Shown here in pieces: positions 24,153 to 33,108 of a stretch of DNA of 64,000 nt. How positions within the stretch are numbered: the stretch's first letter is position 1; every line of letters starts with the position of its first letter. Source of the DNA: Cryobacterium sp. SO2 (GTDB lineage: Bacteria > Actinomycetota > Actinomycetes > Actinomycetales > Microbacteriaceae); assembly GCF_026151165.2 (NCBI RefSeq), contig NZ_CP117849.1, positions 2,542,001-2,606,000 of the forward strand, given 5' to 3'. The position numbers and the translations under genes are program-made. The notes under the pieces were generated by a model. The model did not search any database and was not told where the DNA came from. It saw nothing but the letters and a program-made list of their open reading frames with translations.

Positions 24153-25669
24153 GACACCAGGGTCGCCGAGAGCCGATCCAGGCGGGCCAGCGAGTCGGCC
24201 CGGCCGAGGATCTCCATGGATTCGAACAGCGGCGGCGAGATCTTGCGACCGGACACGGCCACGCGCAGCGGGCCGAACGCCACCCGCGGCTTCAGGCCGA
24301 GGCCGTCGATGAGGGTCTCGGTGAGGGTGGTGTGCACGAGCTCGTGGGTCCATTCCGCTTCGGGAATGTTCCGCAGCGCCGCGGTGGCGGCCGTGAGGAT
24401 CTCGGCGGCGTTCTTCGGGAGCGAGGCGAGCGCATCCGCCTGGTGCTCGAGCTTATCGGCGGGCTCGAAGAGGAAGCCGAGCATGTCGGGCGTCTCGCCG
24501 AGCAGGGCGATGCGTTCCTGCACGAGCGGTGCCGCGGCGGTGAGGACGGCCTGTTCGGTGTCGCTGAGCGGCTCGGTGAGGATGCCGGCGTTCACCAGGT
24601 AGGGAACGACCCGGGCGGCGAAGTCGGCCGGTTCGAGCAGGCGGATGTGGTCGCCGTTGAGCGATTCGGCCTTCTTGAGGTCGAAGCGCGCCGGGTTGGG
24701 GTTCACATCGACCACGTCGAACGCGGCGATCATCTCTTCGATCGAGAAGACGTCGCGGTCGTGGGTGAGTGACCAGCCCAGCAGGGAGAGGTAGTTGACC
24801 AGGCCCTCGGGAATGAAGCCGCGTTCGCGGTGCAGGAACAGGTTCGACTCCGGGTCGCGCTTGGAGAGCTTCTTGTTCTTGTCGCCCATCACGTAGGGCA
24901 GGTGGCCGAAGCGCGGCACGAACGTGGTGAGGCCGATGTCGATGAGCGCGTGGTACAGCGCGATCTGGCGGGGCGTGGAGGAGAGCAGGTCTTCGCCGCG
25001 CAGCACGTGGGTGACGCCCATCAGCGCGTCGTCGACGGGGTTCACGAACGGGTACAGCGGATGCCCGTTGGGGCGCACCACGACGAAGTCGCTGAACGAG
25101 CCGGCCGGGAAGGTGATCTCGCCGCGAACCAGGTCATCGAAGGAGAGCTCGGTGTCGGGCACCTTGAGGCGGAGCGCGGGCTCGCGTCCCTCGGCGCGGA
25201 AGGCGGCCTTCTGCTCGTCGGTGAGGTCGCGCTCGTAGTTGTCGTAGCCGAGCTTGGCGTCGCGGCCGAGCTTGATGTTGCGTTCGGCGATCTCTTCGCC
25301 GGTGGCGAAGCTTTCGTAGATGTGGCCGGACTCGATGAGCTTGGCGATCACGTCACGGTAGATGTCGTAGCGCTGGCTCTGGCGGTACGGTTCGTTGGGT
25401 CCACCGGTCTCTACACCCTCGTCCCAGTCCAGGCGCAGCCAGCGCATGGCCTCGAGCAACTGGGTGAAGCTCTCCTCGCTGTCGCGGGCGGCGTCGGTGT
25501 CCTCCACCCGGAAGATGAACTTGCCCCCGGTGTGCCGGGCGTAGGCCCAGTTGAACAGGGCCGTGCGGATCAGGCCGACGTGCGGCGTGCCGGTGGGCGA
25601 GGGGCAGAACCGCACGCGCACATCAGTGCCGGTTGCGGTCGAGAACGGGTGCGCTGTTGTAGTAGACAT
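24149..25669 (-). CDS. gltX: glutamate--tRNA ligase
   Basis: 506 aa, class I aminoacyl-tRNA synthetase. The HIGH-type motif appears as HVGL (FCPSPTGTPHVGLIRTALFN, about residues 22-41) and the KMSKS-type loop as KKLSKRD. It charges tRNA-Glu and, in Actinobacteria lacking GlnRS, also tRNA-Gln, which GatCAB then amidates. Length is typical. The minus strand upstream has TAGAAT nine bases before the ATG, a likely -10. Confidence 0.97.
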   Translation of the reverse strand: MSTTTAHPFSTATGTDVRVRFCPSPTGTPHVGLIRTALFNWAYARHTGGKFIFRVEDTDAARDSEESFTQLLEAMRWLRLDWDEGVETGGPNEPYRQSQRYDIYRDVIAKLIESGHIYESFATGEEIAERNIKLGRDAKLGYDNYERDLTDEQKAAFRAEGREPALRLKVPDTELSFDDLVRGEITFPAGSFSDFVVVRPNGHPLYPFVNPVDDALMGVTHVLRGEDLLSSTPRQIALYHALIDIGLTTFVPRFGHLPYVMGDKNKKLSKRDPESNLFLHRERGFIPEGLVNYLSLLGWSLTHDRDVFSIEEMIAAFDVVDVNPNPARFDLKKAESLNGDHIRLLEPADFAARVVPYLVNAGILTEPLSDTEQAVLTAAAPLVQERIALLGETPDMLGFLFEPADKLEHQADALASLPKNAAEILTAATAALRNIPEAEWTHELVHTTLTETLIDGLGLKPRVAFGPLRVAVSGRKISPPLFESMEILGRADSLARLDRLSATLVS

Positions 25670-25681
25670 ACGGCCTTCATT

Positions 25682-26683
25682 CTACCGAGGGCGCGCCGCA
25701 ACCGGGTGTGCGGTGTTCGGGGCCGGCCGGGCCGCCAACAACGTCCAGGGTGCCGCGTCGATCTCGCCGATGGCGCGGATGGTGGCGGCCACCGCCGGCA
25801 CCGTCTCGGCGCCCTCTGTTCCCACGAGGTGAATCGTGCGGAAGTCGCCGCCCGTGGTGGGCCGGGCCACGATCCCGGCCGGCAGCGGGGCGGCGGCGAT
25901 GGCCAGGGCGGGCACGAGCGCCACGCCCAGGCCGGCCGCGACCATACCGAAGACGGCCACGACGTTATCGGTCTCGTAGGAGATGCTCGGACTGAAGCCG
26001 CTGCGGGCGGCGAGGTCGAGCAGGTGCGCCCGGCAGCGCGGGCAGCCGCCGATCCACTGGTCTGCGGCCAGCAGGGCCAGGTCGATGCGGTCGCGGCCGG
26101 CCAGCGGGTGCTCACGGGGCACCACCACGAGCATCTCGTCTCGCCAGAGTGGCACGACCGTGAGACCGTGGGCGCTCTGGCGATGTGGGTCGGCCTGGTC
26201 GCCGGTGTAGCTGAACGTGATGGCGAGGTCGGCGGCCTGGTCGCGCACCGCGCGCACGGCCTCGGGCGGTTCCGCTTCGAGGTAGCTCAACTGCACGCCG
26301 GGGTGCCGCTGGGAGAGGCCGCGCAGCAGGGTGGGGATGACCGTGGCCGAGGCGGACGGGAAGGCCGCGAGGGTGACCCGGCCGCTGCGGAGTCCCGCCA
26401 GATCGCTGAGTTCGCCCGCCGCGGCATCCAGCGCCTGCGTCACGGTGGCGGCGTGCCTGGCCAGGATGCGGCCGGCCTCGGTGAGGCGCACGCCCCGGCC
26501 GGCCTTGGCCACCAACGGCAGGCCCAGGCGGGCCTCGAGGCGTTTGAGGTGCTGGCTCACGGCCGGCTGGCTGTAGCCGAGCGACCGGGCCGCCGCGGTG
26601 ATCGAACCGAGCTCGTTGATGCGGTGCACGATCCGCAACGCGTGGGAATCTACGTCGAGTGCACGGTGGATATTTTCGGGCAT
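25682..26683 (-). CDS. LysR-family transcriptional regulator
   Basis: 333 aa. N-terminal winged HTH (residues 13-72: ITAAARSLGYSQPAVSQHLK) and a LysR substrate-binding domain from about 95 (GRVTLAAFPSASATVIP). It is divergent from an aminotransferase gene, and a palindrome with the LysR T-N11-A form lies between them. The -10 (TATGCT) is only 6 nt from the ATG, so the mRNA is probably leaderless. Effector unknown. Confidence 0.92.
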   Translation of the reverse strand: MPENIHRALDVDSHALRIVHRINELGSITAAARSLGYSQPAVSQHLKRLEARLGLPLVAKAGRGVRLTEAGRILARHAATVTQALDAAAGELSDLAGLRSGRVTLAAFPSASATVIPTLLRGLSQRHPGVQLSYLEAEPPEAVRAVRDQAADLAITFSYTGDQADPHRQSAHGLTVVPLWRDEMLVVVPREHPLAGRDRIDLALLAADQWIGGCPRCRAHLLDLAARSGFSPSISYETDNVVAVFGMVAAGLGVALVPALAIAAAPLPAGIVARPTTGGDFRTIHLVGTEGAETVPAVAATIRAIGEIDAAPWTLLAARPAPNTAHPVAARPR

Positions 26684-26689
26684 GCTCGA

Positions 26690-26707
26690 AGCATAACCTG
26701 GGGTTAT
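26690..26707. promoter_or_regulatory. LysR operator overlapping the LysR -10
   Basis: ATAACC-TGG-GGTTAT at 26693-26707 is a perfect interrupted palindrome with the LysR T-N11-A form (T26694, A26706). It overlaps the minus-strand -10 TATGCT (26690-26695) that lies 6 nt from the lysR start, so negative autoregulation is expected together with control of the divergent aminotransferase. Confidence 0.65.
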
Positions 26708-26764
26708 CTAAATGATCGGGGGCTGGGCATTGTCGAATGGGTGCCGCGGCGCGACGCTGGAAGC

Positions 26765-27850
26765 ATGCGTTCCACAGCTCCGTCCTCCACCACGACCGCC
26801 ACTCTGACGCTCGCGCAGGCCCAGGTCGCCTACTCCCCCAGCAGCACGCGCTACCTGGCCGCGTGCACCTCGGGACGCCCGACGCTGGAGACCGTGCAGG
26901 CGCTGCACGCGGACGCTGAAACCTGGGCGCGTGGCGACGCCTCCCCCGGTCACTACCAGGTGGAGATCGACCGGGCGCGGGCGCTGTACGCCGGGCTGGT
27001 CGGGGTCGGTGCCGACCGGGTGGCAATCGGGTCGCAGGCGTCGGTGATGGCCGCCGTGCTGGCCGCATCCGTGCCCGCCGGCCGCGAGGTCGTCTGCGTC
27101 GACGGCGACTTCACCTCGATGGTGTTCCCGTTCCTGCAGCAGGAGCACCGCGGAATCACCGTGCGTCACGTTCCGGTCGCCCAGCTGGCGGCCTCGCTCA
27201 CCGAGCGCACCTGGCTCGTGGCCTTCTCCCTCGTGCAGTCCGCCACCGGTGAGGTCGCGGATGCGCCGGCCATCCGGGCGGCCGCCGCCGCGGTGGGCGC
27301 GTTCACGCTCTGCGACACGACGCAGGCCACCGGCTGGCTGCCGGTGAACGCCGGCGATTTCGATGCCACCATCTGCCACGCCTACAAGTGGTTGGGTGCT
27401 CCGCGGGGGGCCGCGTTCCTCACGGTGACGCCCGGGCTGGCCGAGCTGCTGCGCCCGGTGCAGGCCGGCTGGTTCGCGGGCGTCGACCCGTGGGCCTCCT
27501 GCTACGGCCCCACCATGACCCTGGCCACGGATGCCCGCCGCTTCGACGTGTCGCCGGCATGGCCGGCCTGGGTGGGCACCCGGGTGGCGCTGGAGTTCTT
27601 CACCCGGCTGGACCCGGCCGCGGTTTTCGCTCACGACACCGCCCTGGGCAACGGCCTCTGCGCCGGGCTCGACCTGCCCGAGAACAATCAAGCGATCGTC
27701 ACCTGGGCCGACCCTGCCGGCGCCGACCTCGCCCGCCTCACCGCCGCCGGCATCACGGCCTCCGGCCGCGCCGGCCGCGCCCGCGTGGCCTTCCACCTCT
27801 GGAACACCCAATCGGACGTCGACGCCGTCCTGACCGCCCTCGGGAACTGA
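26765..27850 (+). CDS. class V aminotransferase-fold PLP enzyme
   Basis: 361 aa from ATG 26765 with GGAAG upstream. Fold-type I PLP enzyme: DTTQATGWLPVN holds the cofactor-contacting Asp, and HAYKWLGAPRG carries the Schiff-base lysine. It resembles class V aminotransferases and isopenicillin-N-epimerase/desulfurase relatives; substrate not predictable. Divergent from and presumably controlled by the LysR regulator. The long frame reading upstream through gltX is antisense and not part of the gene. Confidence 0.85.
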   Translation: MRSTAPSSTTTATLTLAQAQVAYSPSSTRYLAACTSGRPTLETVQALHADAETWARGDASPGHYQVEIDRARALYAGLVGVGADRVAIGSQASVMAAVLAASVPAGREVVCVDGDFTSMVFPFLQQEHRGITVRHVPVAQLAASLTERTWLVAFSLVQSATGEVADAPAIRAAAAAVGAFTLCDTTQATGWLPVNAGDFDATICHAYKWLGAPRGAAFLTVTPGLAELLRPVQAGWFAGVDPWASCYGPTMTLATDARRFDVSPAWPAWVGTRVALEFFTRLDPAAVFAHDTALGNGLCAGLDLPENNQAIVTWADPAGADLARLTAAGITASGRAGRARVAFHLWNTQSDVDAVLTALGN

Positions 27851-27854
27851 CAAG

Positions 27855-27919
27855 CCCGCGAGCCGTGAGCTAAGCCCCGAAAACTCGCGTTTTTTGGGGC
27901 CCAACTCACGGCCCGCGGG
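27855..27919. terminator. nested hairpin, bidirectional terminator copy 1
   Basis: Outer arms CCCGCGAGCCGTGAG (27855-27869) and CTCACGGCCCGCGGG (27905-27919) pair with one mismatch. An inner hairpin GCCCCGAAAAC/GTTTTTTGGGGC (27874-27900) carries A- and T-tracts, so it can terminate in both directions. It lies between convergent genes. A close copy is at 48284-48346. Confidence 0.75.
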
Positions 27920-27939
27920 AGGGGACGGGGCGGGGCGGG

Positions 27940-28644
27940 CTACTTCTGGGCGGCTACCGCATCGATGATCGCGGTGGCGAGGGCCACCGAGGAGGCCGGG
28001 TTCTGGCCGGTGTAGAGGTTGCGGTCGATCTCGATGTGCTCGGCGAAGGAGGCACCCTCGACGAAGTCGGCGCCGAGCTCAACCAGGCGAGCCTGCACGA
28101 GCCACTTGGCCTTCGGGGCGAGTCCTCCCAGGGCCTCTTCGGCGTCGGTGAAACCGGTCATGCGGTAGGCCAGGAACGGCCAGGTGCCGTCCTCGGCCAC
28201 GGCGGCGAGCAGCGCGGCCGGGGCGTGGCACAGCACGCCGAGGATCTTGCCGGAGCCGATGGCATCCGTCATGATCTGACCGCTGGTCGCGTCGACCGCG
28301 AGGTCCTCCATCGGGCCGTGTCCGCCCGGGTAGAAGACCACGTCGTAGTCGCTGGCGGCGACGTCATCGAGCGAGTTCGGGCTCTGCAGTGCCGGCAGGG
28401 ATTCGAGGTAGCTGCGCAGCTCGGCGGAGCGCTCCTCGCTACCGGTGGCCCCGGCGGCCAGGCTGCCCAGGTCGACGGTGGGAGCGGCACCCTTCGGGGT
28501 GGCGATGGTGATCGACCAGCCGGCCTCGGTGAAGAGGCGGTGCGGCTCGGCGAGCTCCTCGGCCCAGTAGCCGGTGGGGTGCAGTGAACCGTCGTTGAGG
28601 GTCCACTGGTCAGCGGCGCTGACGACAAAAAGTACGGAAGTCAT
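27940..28644 (-). CDS. DJ-1/PfpI family protein (Hsp31-like glyoxalase/chaperone)
   Basis: 234 aa. Class I glutamine amidotransferase-like fold with FYPGGHGPMEDL and the nucleophile elbow GVLCHAPAAL, the Cys-His arrangement of the DJ-1/Hsp31 branch that detoxifies methylglyoxal or deglycates proteins. Cytoplasmic, normal length. It sits 49 nt downstream of an MDR oxidoreductase gene on the same strand and may share its TetR-controlled operon. Confidence 0.88.
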   Translation of the reverse strand: MTSVLFVVSAADQWTLNDGSLHPTGYWAEELAEPHRLFTEAGWSITIATPKGAAPTVDLGSLAAGATGSEERSAELRSYLESLPALQSPNSLDDVAASDYDVVFYPGGHGPMEDLAVDATSGQIMTDAIGSGKILGVLCHAPAALLAAVAEDGTWPFLAYRMTGFTDAEEALGGLAPKAKWLVQARLVELGADFVEGASFAEHIEIDRNLYTGQNPASSVALATAIIDAVAAQK

Positions 28645-28693
28645 GGGTTCTCCTAGATCGAATTCGATGAATCGTGCGGGCCGTGATTGACGG

Positions 28694-29734
28694 CTAGTTC
28701 GCGGCCAGGGCGGAGTCGGCGACGCTGGTCTTGACGACCATCTTGCCGGTGTTCTCTCCGCGGAGCATGCCCAGGAACGCGTCGACCGAGTTCTCGATGC
28801 CGTCTACGACGGTCTCGTCGAAGACGATGTCGCCGGCGGCGAACCAGGCACCCATCTGCTCGGTGAAGGCCGGGAAGTGCTGCAGGTGGTTGCCGATGGT
28901 GAAGCCCGTGAGGGTGAGGCCGCGGGTGACGATGTTGACCATGTTCTGCACGCCGGTGGGGCCATCCGTGCGGTTCATCTGTGAGATCGCCCCACAGAGT
29001 GCGGCGCGCCCGCCGTCCTTGAAGGCGCCGAGGGCAGCGCTGAGGTGGTCGCCACCGACGTTGTCGAAGTACACGTCGATACCCTCGGGTGCGGCTTCGG
29101 TGAGCTGGGCGGCAATGTCGCCGGTCTTGTAGTTGAACGCGGCGTCGAAGCCGTACTTCGACGTGAGCAGGGCCACCTTCTCGTCAGTGCCGGCGGAGCC
29201 AATCACGCGGGCGGCGCCCTTGAGACGGGCGATCTGACCCACCATGCTGCCCACGGCACCGGCGGCGCCGGAGACGAAGACGGTGTCGCCCTCCTTGAAC
29301 TTGGCGATCTCAAGCAGGCCGATGTAGGCGGTGAGGGCGGTCATGCCGAGCACGCCGAGATACGCGGATGCGGAAACGTTCGGGATCTCAGGAACGACCC
29401 GGAAGCCGGCTGCATCCTCCTGCACCACATCGCGCCAGCCGTACTGGTGCACGACGAGGCTGCCAACGGGAACGGACTCCACAGTCGACGCAACGACATG
29501 GCCCACGGCGCCGCCGCCCATGGTCTGGCCGAGCACGAACGGCGGGATGTAGGACTTGACGTCGTTCATGCGGCCGCGCATGTAGGGGTCAACGGAGATG
29601 AAGTCGTTGACGACCCGCACCTGGCCGGCCGCCAACTCGGGCAGGTCGATCACGGCGGTGCTGAAGTCGGCCGCGGTGGGCCAGCCGTCGGGCCGGGCCG
29701 CGAGCTGGATCTGGGTACTGGTGGCTGTCGTCAT
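28694..29734 (-). CDS. NADP-dependent MDR oxidoreductase (LTB4DH/CurA-like)
   Basis: 346 aa. Zinc-independent medium-chain reductase: N-terminal catalytic domain with VDPYMRGRM, then the Rossmann fold with VFVSGAAGAVGSMVGQIARLKG and YFDNVGGDHLSAAL. Members reduce activated alkenes such as enones with NADPH. Divergent from a TetR regulator with a nested operator between, the usual arrangement for an electrophile-inducible detoxification operon, here followed by the DJ-1-family gene. Confidence 0.9.
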   Translation of the reverse strand: MTTATSTQIQLAARPDGWPTAADFSTAVIDLPELAAGQVRVVNDFISVDPYMRGRMNDVKSYIPPFVLGQTMGGGAVGHVVASTVESVPVGSLVVHQYGWRDVVQEDAAGFRVVPEIPNVSASAYLGVLGMTALTAYIGLLEIAKFKEGDTVFVSGAAGAVGSMVGQIARLKGAARVIGSAGTDEKVALLTSKYGFDAAFNYKTGDIAAQLTEAAPEGIDVYFDNVGGDHLSAALGAFKDGGRAALCGAISQMNRTDGPTGVQNMVNIVTRGLTLTGFTIGNHLQHFPAFTEQMGAWFAAGDIVFDETVVDGIENSVDAFLGMLRGENTGKMVVKTSVADSALAAN

Positions 29735-29802
29735 GGGGAGAATCCTTACTGTTCGTGGTCGGCGCCGGGCTGCTTGCGGCAGCCCTCGTTTTCTGAACCG
29801 AT

Positions 29803-29840
29803 CGTTTTACTATAGCCGGGCTATCGGTTATAGTGAAACG
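29803..29840. promoter_or_regulatory. nested TetR-type operator
   Basis: Outer arms CGTTTTACTATA (29803-29814) and TATAGTGAAACG (29829-29840) are inverted with one mismatch. An inner ATAGCC-G-GGCTAT palindrome (29812-29824) lies within. It occupies the region between the divergent MDR oxidoreductase and TetR genes, the standard position for a TetR operator that controls both. Confidence 0.7.
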
Positions 29841-29917
29841 AGCAGTACAGAACATTCACAGGTACACCGCTCGGATCACCCCGGTTCAGACGTGCGCGGA
29901 CGGAAGGCAGACAGCTC

Positions 29918-30577
29918 ATGGGACGGCTCCAGACGTTCGACAGCACCACGGTCGTGCAGTCCGCCCGCGACGTCTTCTGGGACCTCGGCTACGACGGCGC
30001 CTCCCTGGCCGACCTCGAGACGGCCACGGGCATCAACCGGTCCAGCCTCTACCACGCCTACGGCAGCAAGCGCGGGCTCTTCGACGCGGCCGTCGTCGAC
30101 TACCGCGACACCGTCATCCGGCCCCGCTTGCGCGGCCTGCAGGCGGATGGCGCGGGCCGGCGCGAACTGCTGGCCTACTTCGACGAACTCCGCGAAGCCG
30201 TGGCCAAGCTCCCGTTGGACTCCCCCCGGCGCGGCTGCCTGCTGGTGAACTGCGCCACGGGCCTCGCCACGCATGACGAGCCCGCCCGCGAGGTGGTCGA
30301 GGACTACCGCACCGAGCTCGCGGCGGCCCTCGGCCATGCCCTCGCCGGAGCCGGCGCCGGCGCCGGCGATTTTGACGATCCCAGCACCGTGAACAGCACC
30401 GCCGACAGAACCGCCGACGGCGCCGCCACCGATCTCACTGCCGAACGAGTGCGCACTCTCGGGTCGCTCTCGATGAGCGCGATGTTGCTCGCCCGGGTCA
30501 ACGCCGCCGAGTCATCCGCGCTGCTCGCGACCGCCGCCGCCCAGATTCGCAGCTGGTTCCCGCTCGCAGCCGAGTAA
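29918..30577 (+). CDS. TetR/AcrR-family repressor
   Basis: 219 aa. N-terminal TetR HTH (residues 10-56: VVQSARDVFWDLGYDGASLADLETATGINRSSLYHAYGSKRGLF in form) and a helical ligand-binding domain. A low-complexity Ala/Gly and Asp/Thr insertion (about residues 143-175) interrupts that domain. Divergent from the oxidoreductase it presumably represses. Confidence 0.9.
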   Translation: MGRLQTFDSTTVVQSARDVFWDLGYDGASLADLETATGINRSSLYHAYGSKRGLFDAAVVDYRDTVIRPRLRGLQADGAGRRELLAYFDELREAVAKLPLDSPRRGCLLVNCATGLATHDEPAREVVEDYRTELAAALGHALAGAGAGAGDFDDPSTVNSTADRTADGAATDLTAERVRTLGSLSMSAMLLARVNAAESSALLATAAAQIRSWFPLAAE

Positions 30578-31176
30578 CTGTTCCCCGTCCGGACAAGCGC
30601 GGCCGGCGTGCCGGGCGCACTTGTCCGCTGTGGCAACACTTGGGTGGGCCACGTGCGGGGCGCCCGCGCGCACCTCGTCGTCCGGCAAATGCGCGGGTCA
30701 CACGCCGTTACGCGGGTCACACGCCGTTATGCGGGTCCCGCGCCGTTACGCGGGTCCCGCGCCGTTACGCGGGTCACACGCCGTTATGCGGGTCCCGCGC
30801 AGCTCGATGCGCGGCAGATGCGCGGGTCACACGCCGTTGCGCGGGTGGCACGCCACCCGCGAAGCGGCGCCTAACCCGCGCAACGCGCGGGGGCGCCCCG
30901 CGCACCTCGTCGTTCGGCAGATGCGCGAGTCACGCGCCCTTCCGCGGGTGCCGCGCCGTTACGCGCGTCACACGCCATTGCGCGCGTCGCACGCCGTCTT
31001 GGCGCCGTGCACGCGCAGCGGCGCTGGACTTGCGCAAATCGTTGCGCCGAAGATGCGCGGGTCGAACGCCGTTACGCGTGTGGCGTGCCACCCGCGAAGC
31101 GGCGCCTAACCCGCGCAACGAGCCTGGGCACCCCCGCGCAGCTCGTCGCGCGCCGTCGCGCGGGTCGAACGCCGAG
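30578..31176. repeat. higher-order tandem repeat array, no gene
   Basis: No credible gene lies in these 600 bp. A 19-bp unit of the form GCGGGTCACACGCCGTTAC is repeated in tandem five times (30693-30787), with a partial sixth copy. The block sits in a longer unit of about 234 bp: a shared 28-bp segment starts at 30668 and 30900 (two mismatches) and, diverged, at 31136, and a 34-bp segment is identical at 30852-30885 and 31087-31120. The array abuts the 3' end of the FAH gene. Confidence 0.85.
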
Positions 31177-31959
31177 CTAGGCGGCCCGGCGGACCGGGTT
31201 GGTGAGCACGCCCAGGCCGGGAATCTCGACGCTCGCGGTGTCGCCGTCGGAGACCCGCTTGGCGGCGCTCGATGAGCCGGTGAGGATCACGTCGCCGGGC
31301 AGCAGGGTGAAGGAGTGCGAGAGGAACGAGACGATCTCCGCCATCGAGAAGGCCAGCAGGGACACCTCGCCGTTCTGGAACTCGGTGTCGTTGACCCGGC
31401 CGAGAACGCGGCCATCCGTGGGGTCGAACTCGGTGTCGATGACGGGGCCGAGCGGGCAGAAGGAATCGAAGCCCTTGGCCCTGGCGCCGTGACCGCTGGC
31501 TTCGGCCAGGTCCACGGCGGTGACGTCGTTGGCAATCGTGTAACCGAAGATCGCCCCGGGGGCGTCGGCGACGCTGAGGTTCTTGGCGACCCGGCCGATC
31601 ACGATGGCAAGCTCGCCTTCCACGCGCACGTCGTCGGATGCCGCGGGCAGCACGATGGGATCGTTGGGTCCCACGACGGTGGTGTTGGGCTTGAGGAAGA
31701 AACGCGGCTCGGCCTTCTCACCCGGCGCGGCCTGCGCTGCCGCCTGCTCCGCGGCATCCGCGAAGTAGGCGCCGGCCAGGCCGATCACCTTGGAGCGGGG
31801 AATGACCGGCGCGAGCAGCGCCACGTCGACCAGCGGCAGGCGCGCACCGGTGGGGTTGTAGCCAGCGAACATGGGGTCACCGGTGAGCACGACGAGTTCG
31901 TCGTCATCGATGATGCCGAACGCTATGGTGCCGGCGTGGCTGAACCTGGCGATCTTCAC
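31177..31959 (-). CDS. fumarylacetoacetate hydrolase (FAH) family protein
   Basis: 260 aa from GTG 31959, overlapping the ilvE stop as GTGA. FAH fold with the metal-binding pattern VEGELAIVIGR (two acidic ligands) and GYTIANDVTAVDL, plus the C-terminal GDVILTGS. Family members are hydrolases, isomerases or decarboxylases of acylpyruvate-like compounds; the substrate here is unknown. Coupling to ilvE suggests a housekeeping or repair role in this cluster. Confidence 0.9.
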   Translation of the reverse strand: MKIARFSHAGTIAFGIIDDDELVVLTGDPMFAGYNPTGARLPLVDVALLAPVIPRSKVIGLAGAYFADAAEQAAAQAAPGEKAEPRFFLKPNTTVVGPNDPIVLPAASDDVRVEGELAIVIGRVAKNLSVADAPGAIFGYTIANDVTAVDLAEASGHGARAKGFDSFCPLGPVIDTEFDPTDGRVLGRVNDTEFQNGEVSLLAFSMAEIVSFLSHSFTLLPGDVILTGSSSAAKRVSDGDTASVEIPGLGVLTNPVRRAA

Positions 31960-33077
31960 GCTGTCGCCTCGGCGTCCAGGCGCAGCAACCAGTTGTGCCG
32001 GTCGGGCAGGCGGCCGTACTGGATGTCGGTGAGTTCCTGGCGCAGCGCCATGGTGATCTCGCCGGCGGGAGCGTCGGCGGAACCGATCTCGAAGCCGACG
32101 CCCTTGAGCTGGGCGATCGGGGTGACCACGGCGGCGGTGCCGCAGGCGAACACCTCGGTGATCTCGCCGGAGGCGACACCGTCGCGCCACTCGTCCACGG
32201 TCACGTCGCGCTCCACCACGGTCATGCCGCGGTCGCGGGCGAGCTGCATGATGCTGTCCCGGGTGACGCCCTCGAGGATGGTGCCGGTGAGGCGCGGCGT
32301 GACGAGGGTGTCGGTGCCGTGCACGAAGAACACGTTCATGCCGCCGAGTTCGTCGATGTGCGTGCCGGTCTCGCCGTCGAGGAAGAGCACCTGCGCGCAG
32401 CCGTTCTCGTAGGCCTCACGCTGGGGCAGCAGCGAGGCGGCGTAGTTGCCGCCGCACTTGGCGGCTCCGGTGCCGCCGCGCCCGGCGCGGGAGTACTCGG
32501 TGGACAGCCAGATGCTCACCGGGGCGACGCCGTCGGTGAAGTAGGCGCCGGCGGGGCTGGCGATCACGTAGTAGCCCACCTTGTGCGCGGCGCGCACGCC
32601 GAGGAAGCTCTCGTTGGCGATCATGAACGGGCGGAGGTAGAGGCTGGTCTCCGGGGCATCCGGCACCCAGGCGCCGTCGATCGCGATCATCTGCTTGACC
32701 GACTCGATGAAGTCGGTAACGGGCAGTTCGGGCAGCGCCAGACGGCGGGCCGAGCTCTGCAGACGTTCGGCGTTCTTCTCCGGGCGGAAGGTCCAGATGG
32801 AGCCGTCGGCGTGCCGGTACGCCTTCATGCCCTCGAAGATCTCCTGGCCGTAGTGCAGCACCGAGGACGCCGGGTCGAGCAGCAGCGGCCCGTACGGGGT
32901 GACCCTGGCGTCGTGCCAGCCCTCCTCGACGGTCCAGTCGATCGTGACCATGTGGTCGGTGAAGTGCTTGCCGAAGCCGGGGTCGGCGAGGATGCTCTCC
33001 CGCTCGGCGAGGCTGCGGGCCGTCTCGGACGGCGTGAGCTCGAATTCGAGCGGGAAGGTGGTGGTCTGCTGGCTCAT
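31956..33077 (-). CDS. ilvE: branched-chain amino acid aminotransferase
   Basis: 373 aa, fold-type IV PLP enzyme catalysing the last transamination to Val, Leu and Ile. The PLP lysine lies in GAAKCGGNYAAS, and the FEGMKAYRH and DGETGTHIDELGGMN motifs are those of class IV aminotransferases of the actinobacterial BCAT group. Normal length. Lies 31 bp downstream of leuB on the same strand and is coupled to the FAH gene. Confidence 0.96.
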   Translation of the reverse strand: MSQQTTTFPLEFELTPSETARSLAERESILADPGFGKHFTDHMVTIDWTVEEGWHDARVTPYGPLLLDPASSVLHYGQEIFEGMKAYRHADGSIWTFRPEKNAERLQSSARRLALPELPVTDFIESVKQMIAIDGAWVPDAPETSLYLRPFMIANESFLGVRAAHKVGYYVIASPAGAYFTDGVAPVSIWLSTEYSRAGRGGTGAAKCGGNYAASLLPQREAYENGCAQVLFLDGETGTHIDELGGMNVFFVHGTDTLVTPRLTGTILEGVTRDSIMQLARDRGMTVVERDVTVDEWRDGVASGEITEVFACGTAAVVTPIAQLKGVGFEIGSADAPAGEITMALRQELTDIQYGRLPDRHNWLLRLDAEATA

Positions 33078-33108
33078 GGGAGTCCCTTGTGGTTAGACGG
33101 GAGTGCGG

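Noticed and set aside
24830..27850. Very long plus-strand ORF of 1006 aa
   Set aside because: Its first two thirds are antisense to gltX and lysR with repetitive Gly/Val/Arg composition typical of shadow frames; only the aminotransferase from 26765 is real.
30693..30787. CRISPR-like tandem repeat
   Set aside because: The 19-bp units are directly contiguous with no spacers and no cas genes are present.
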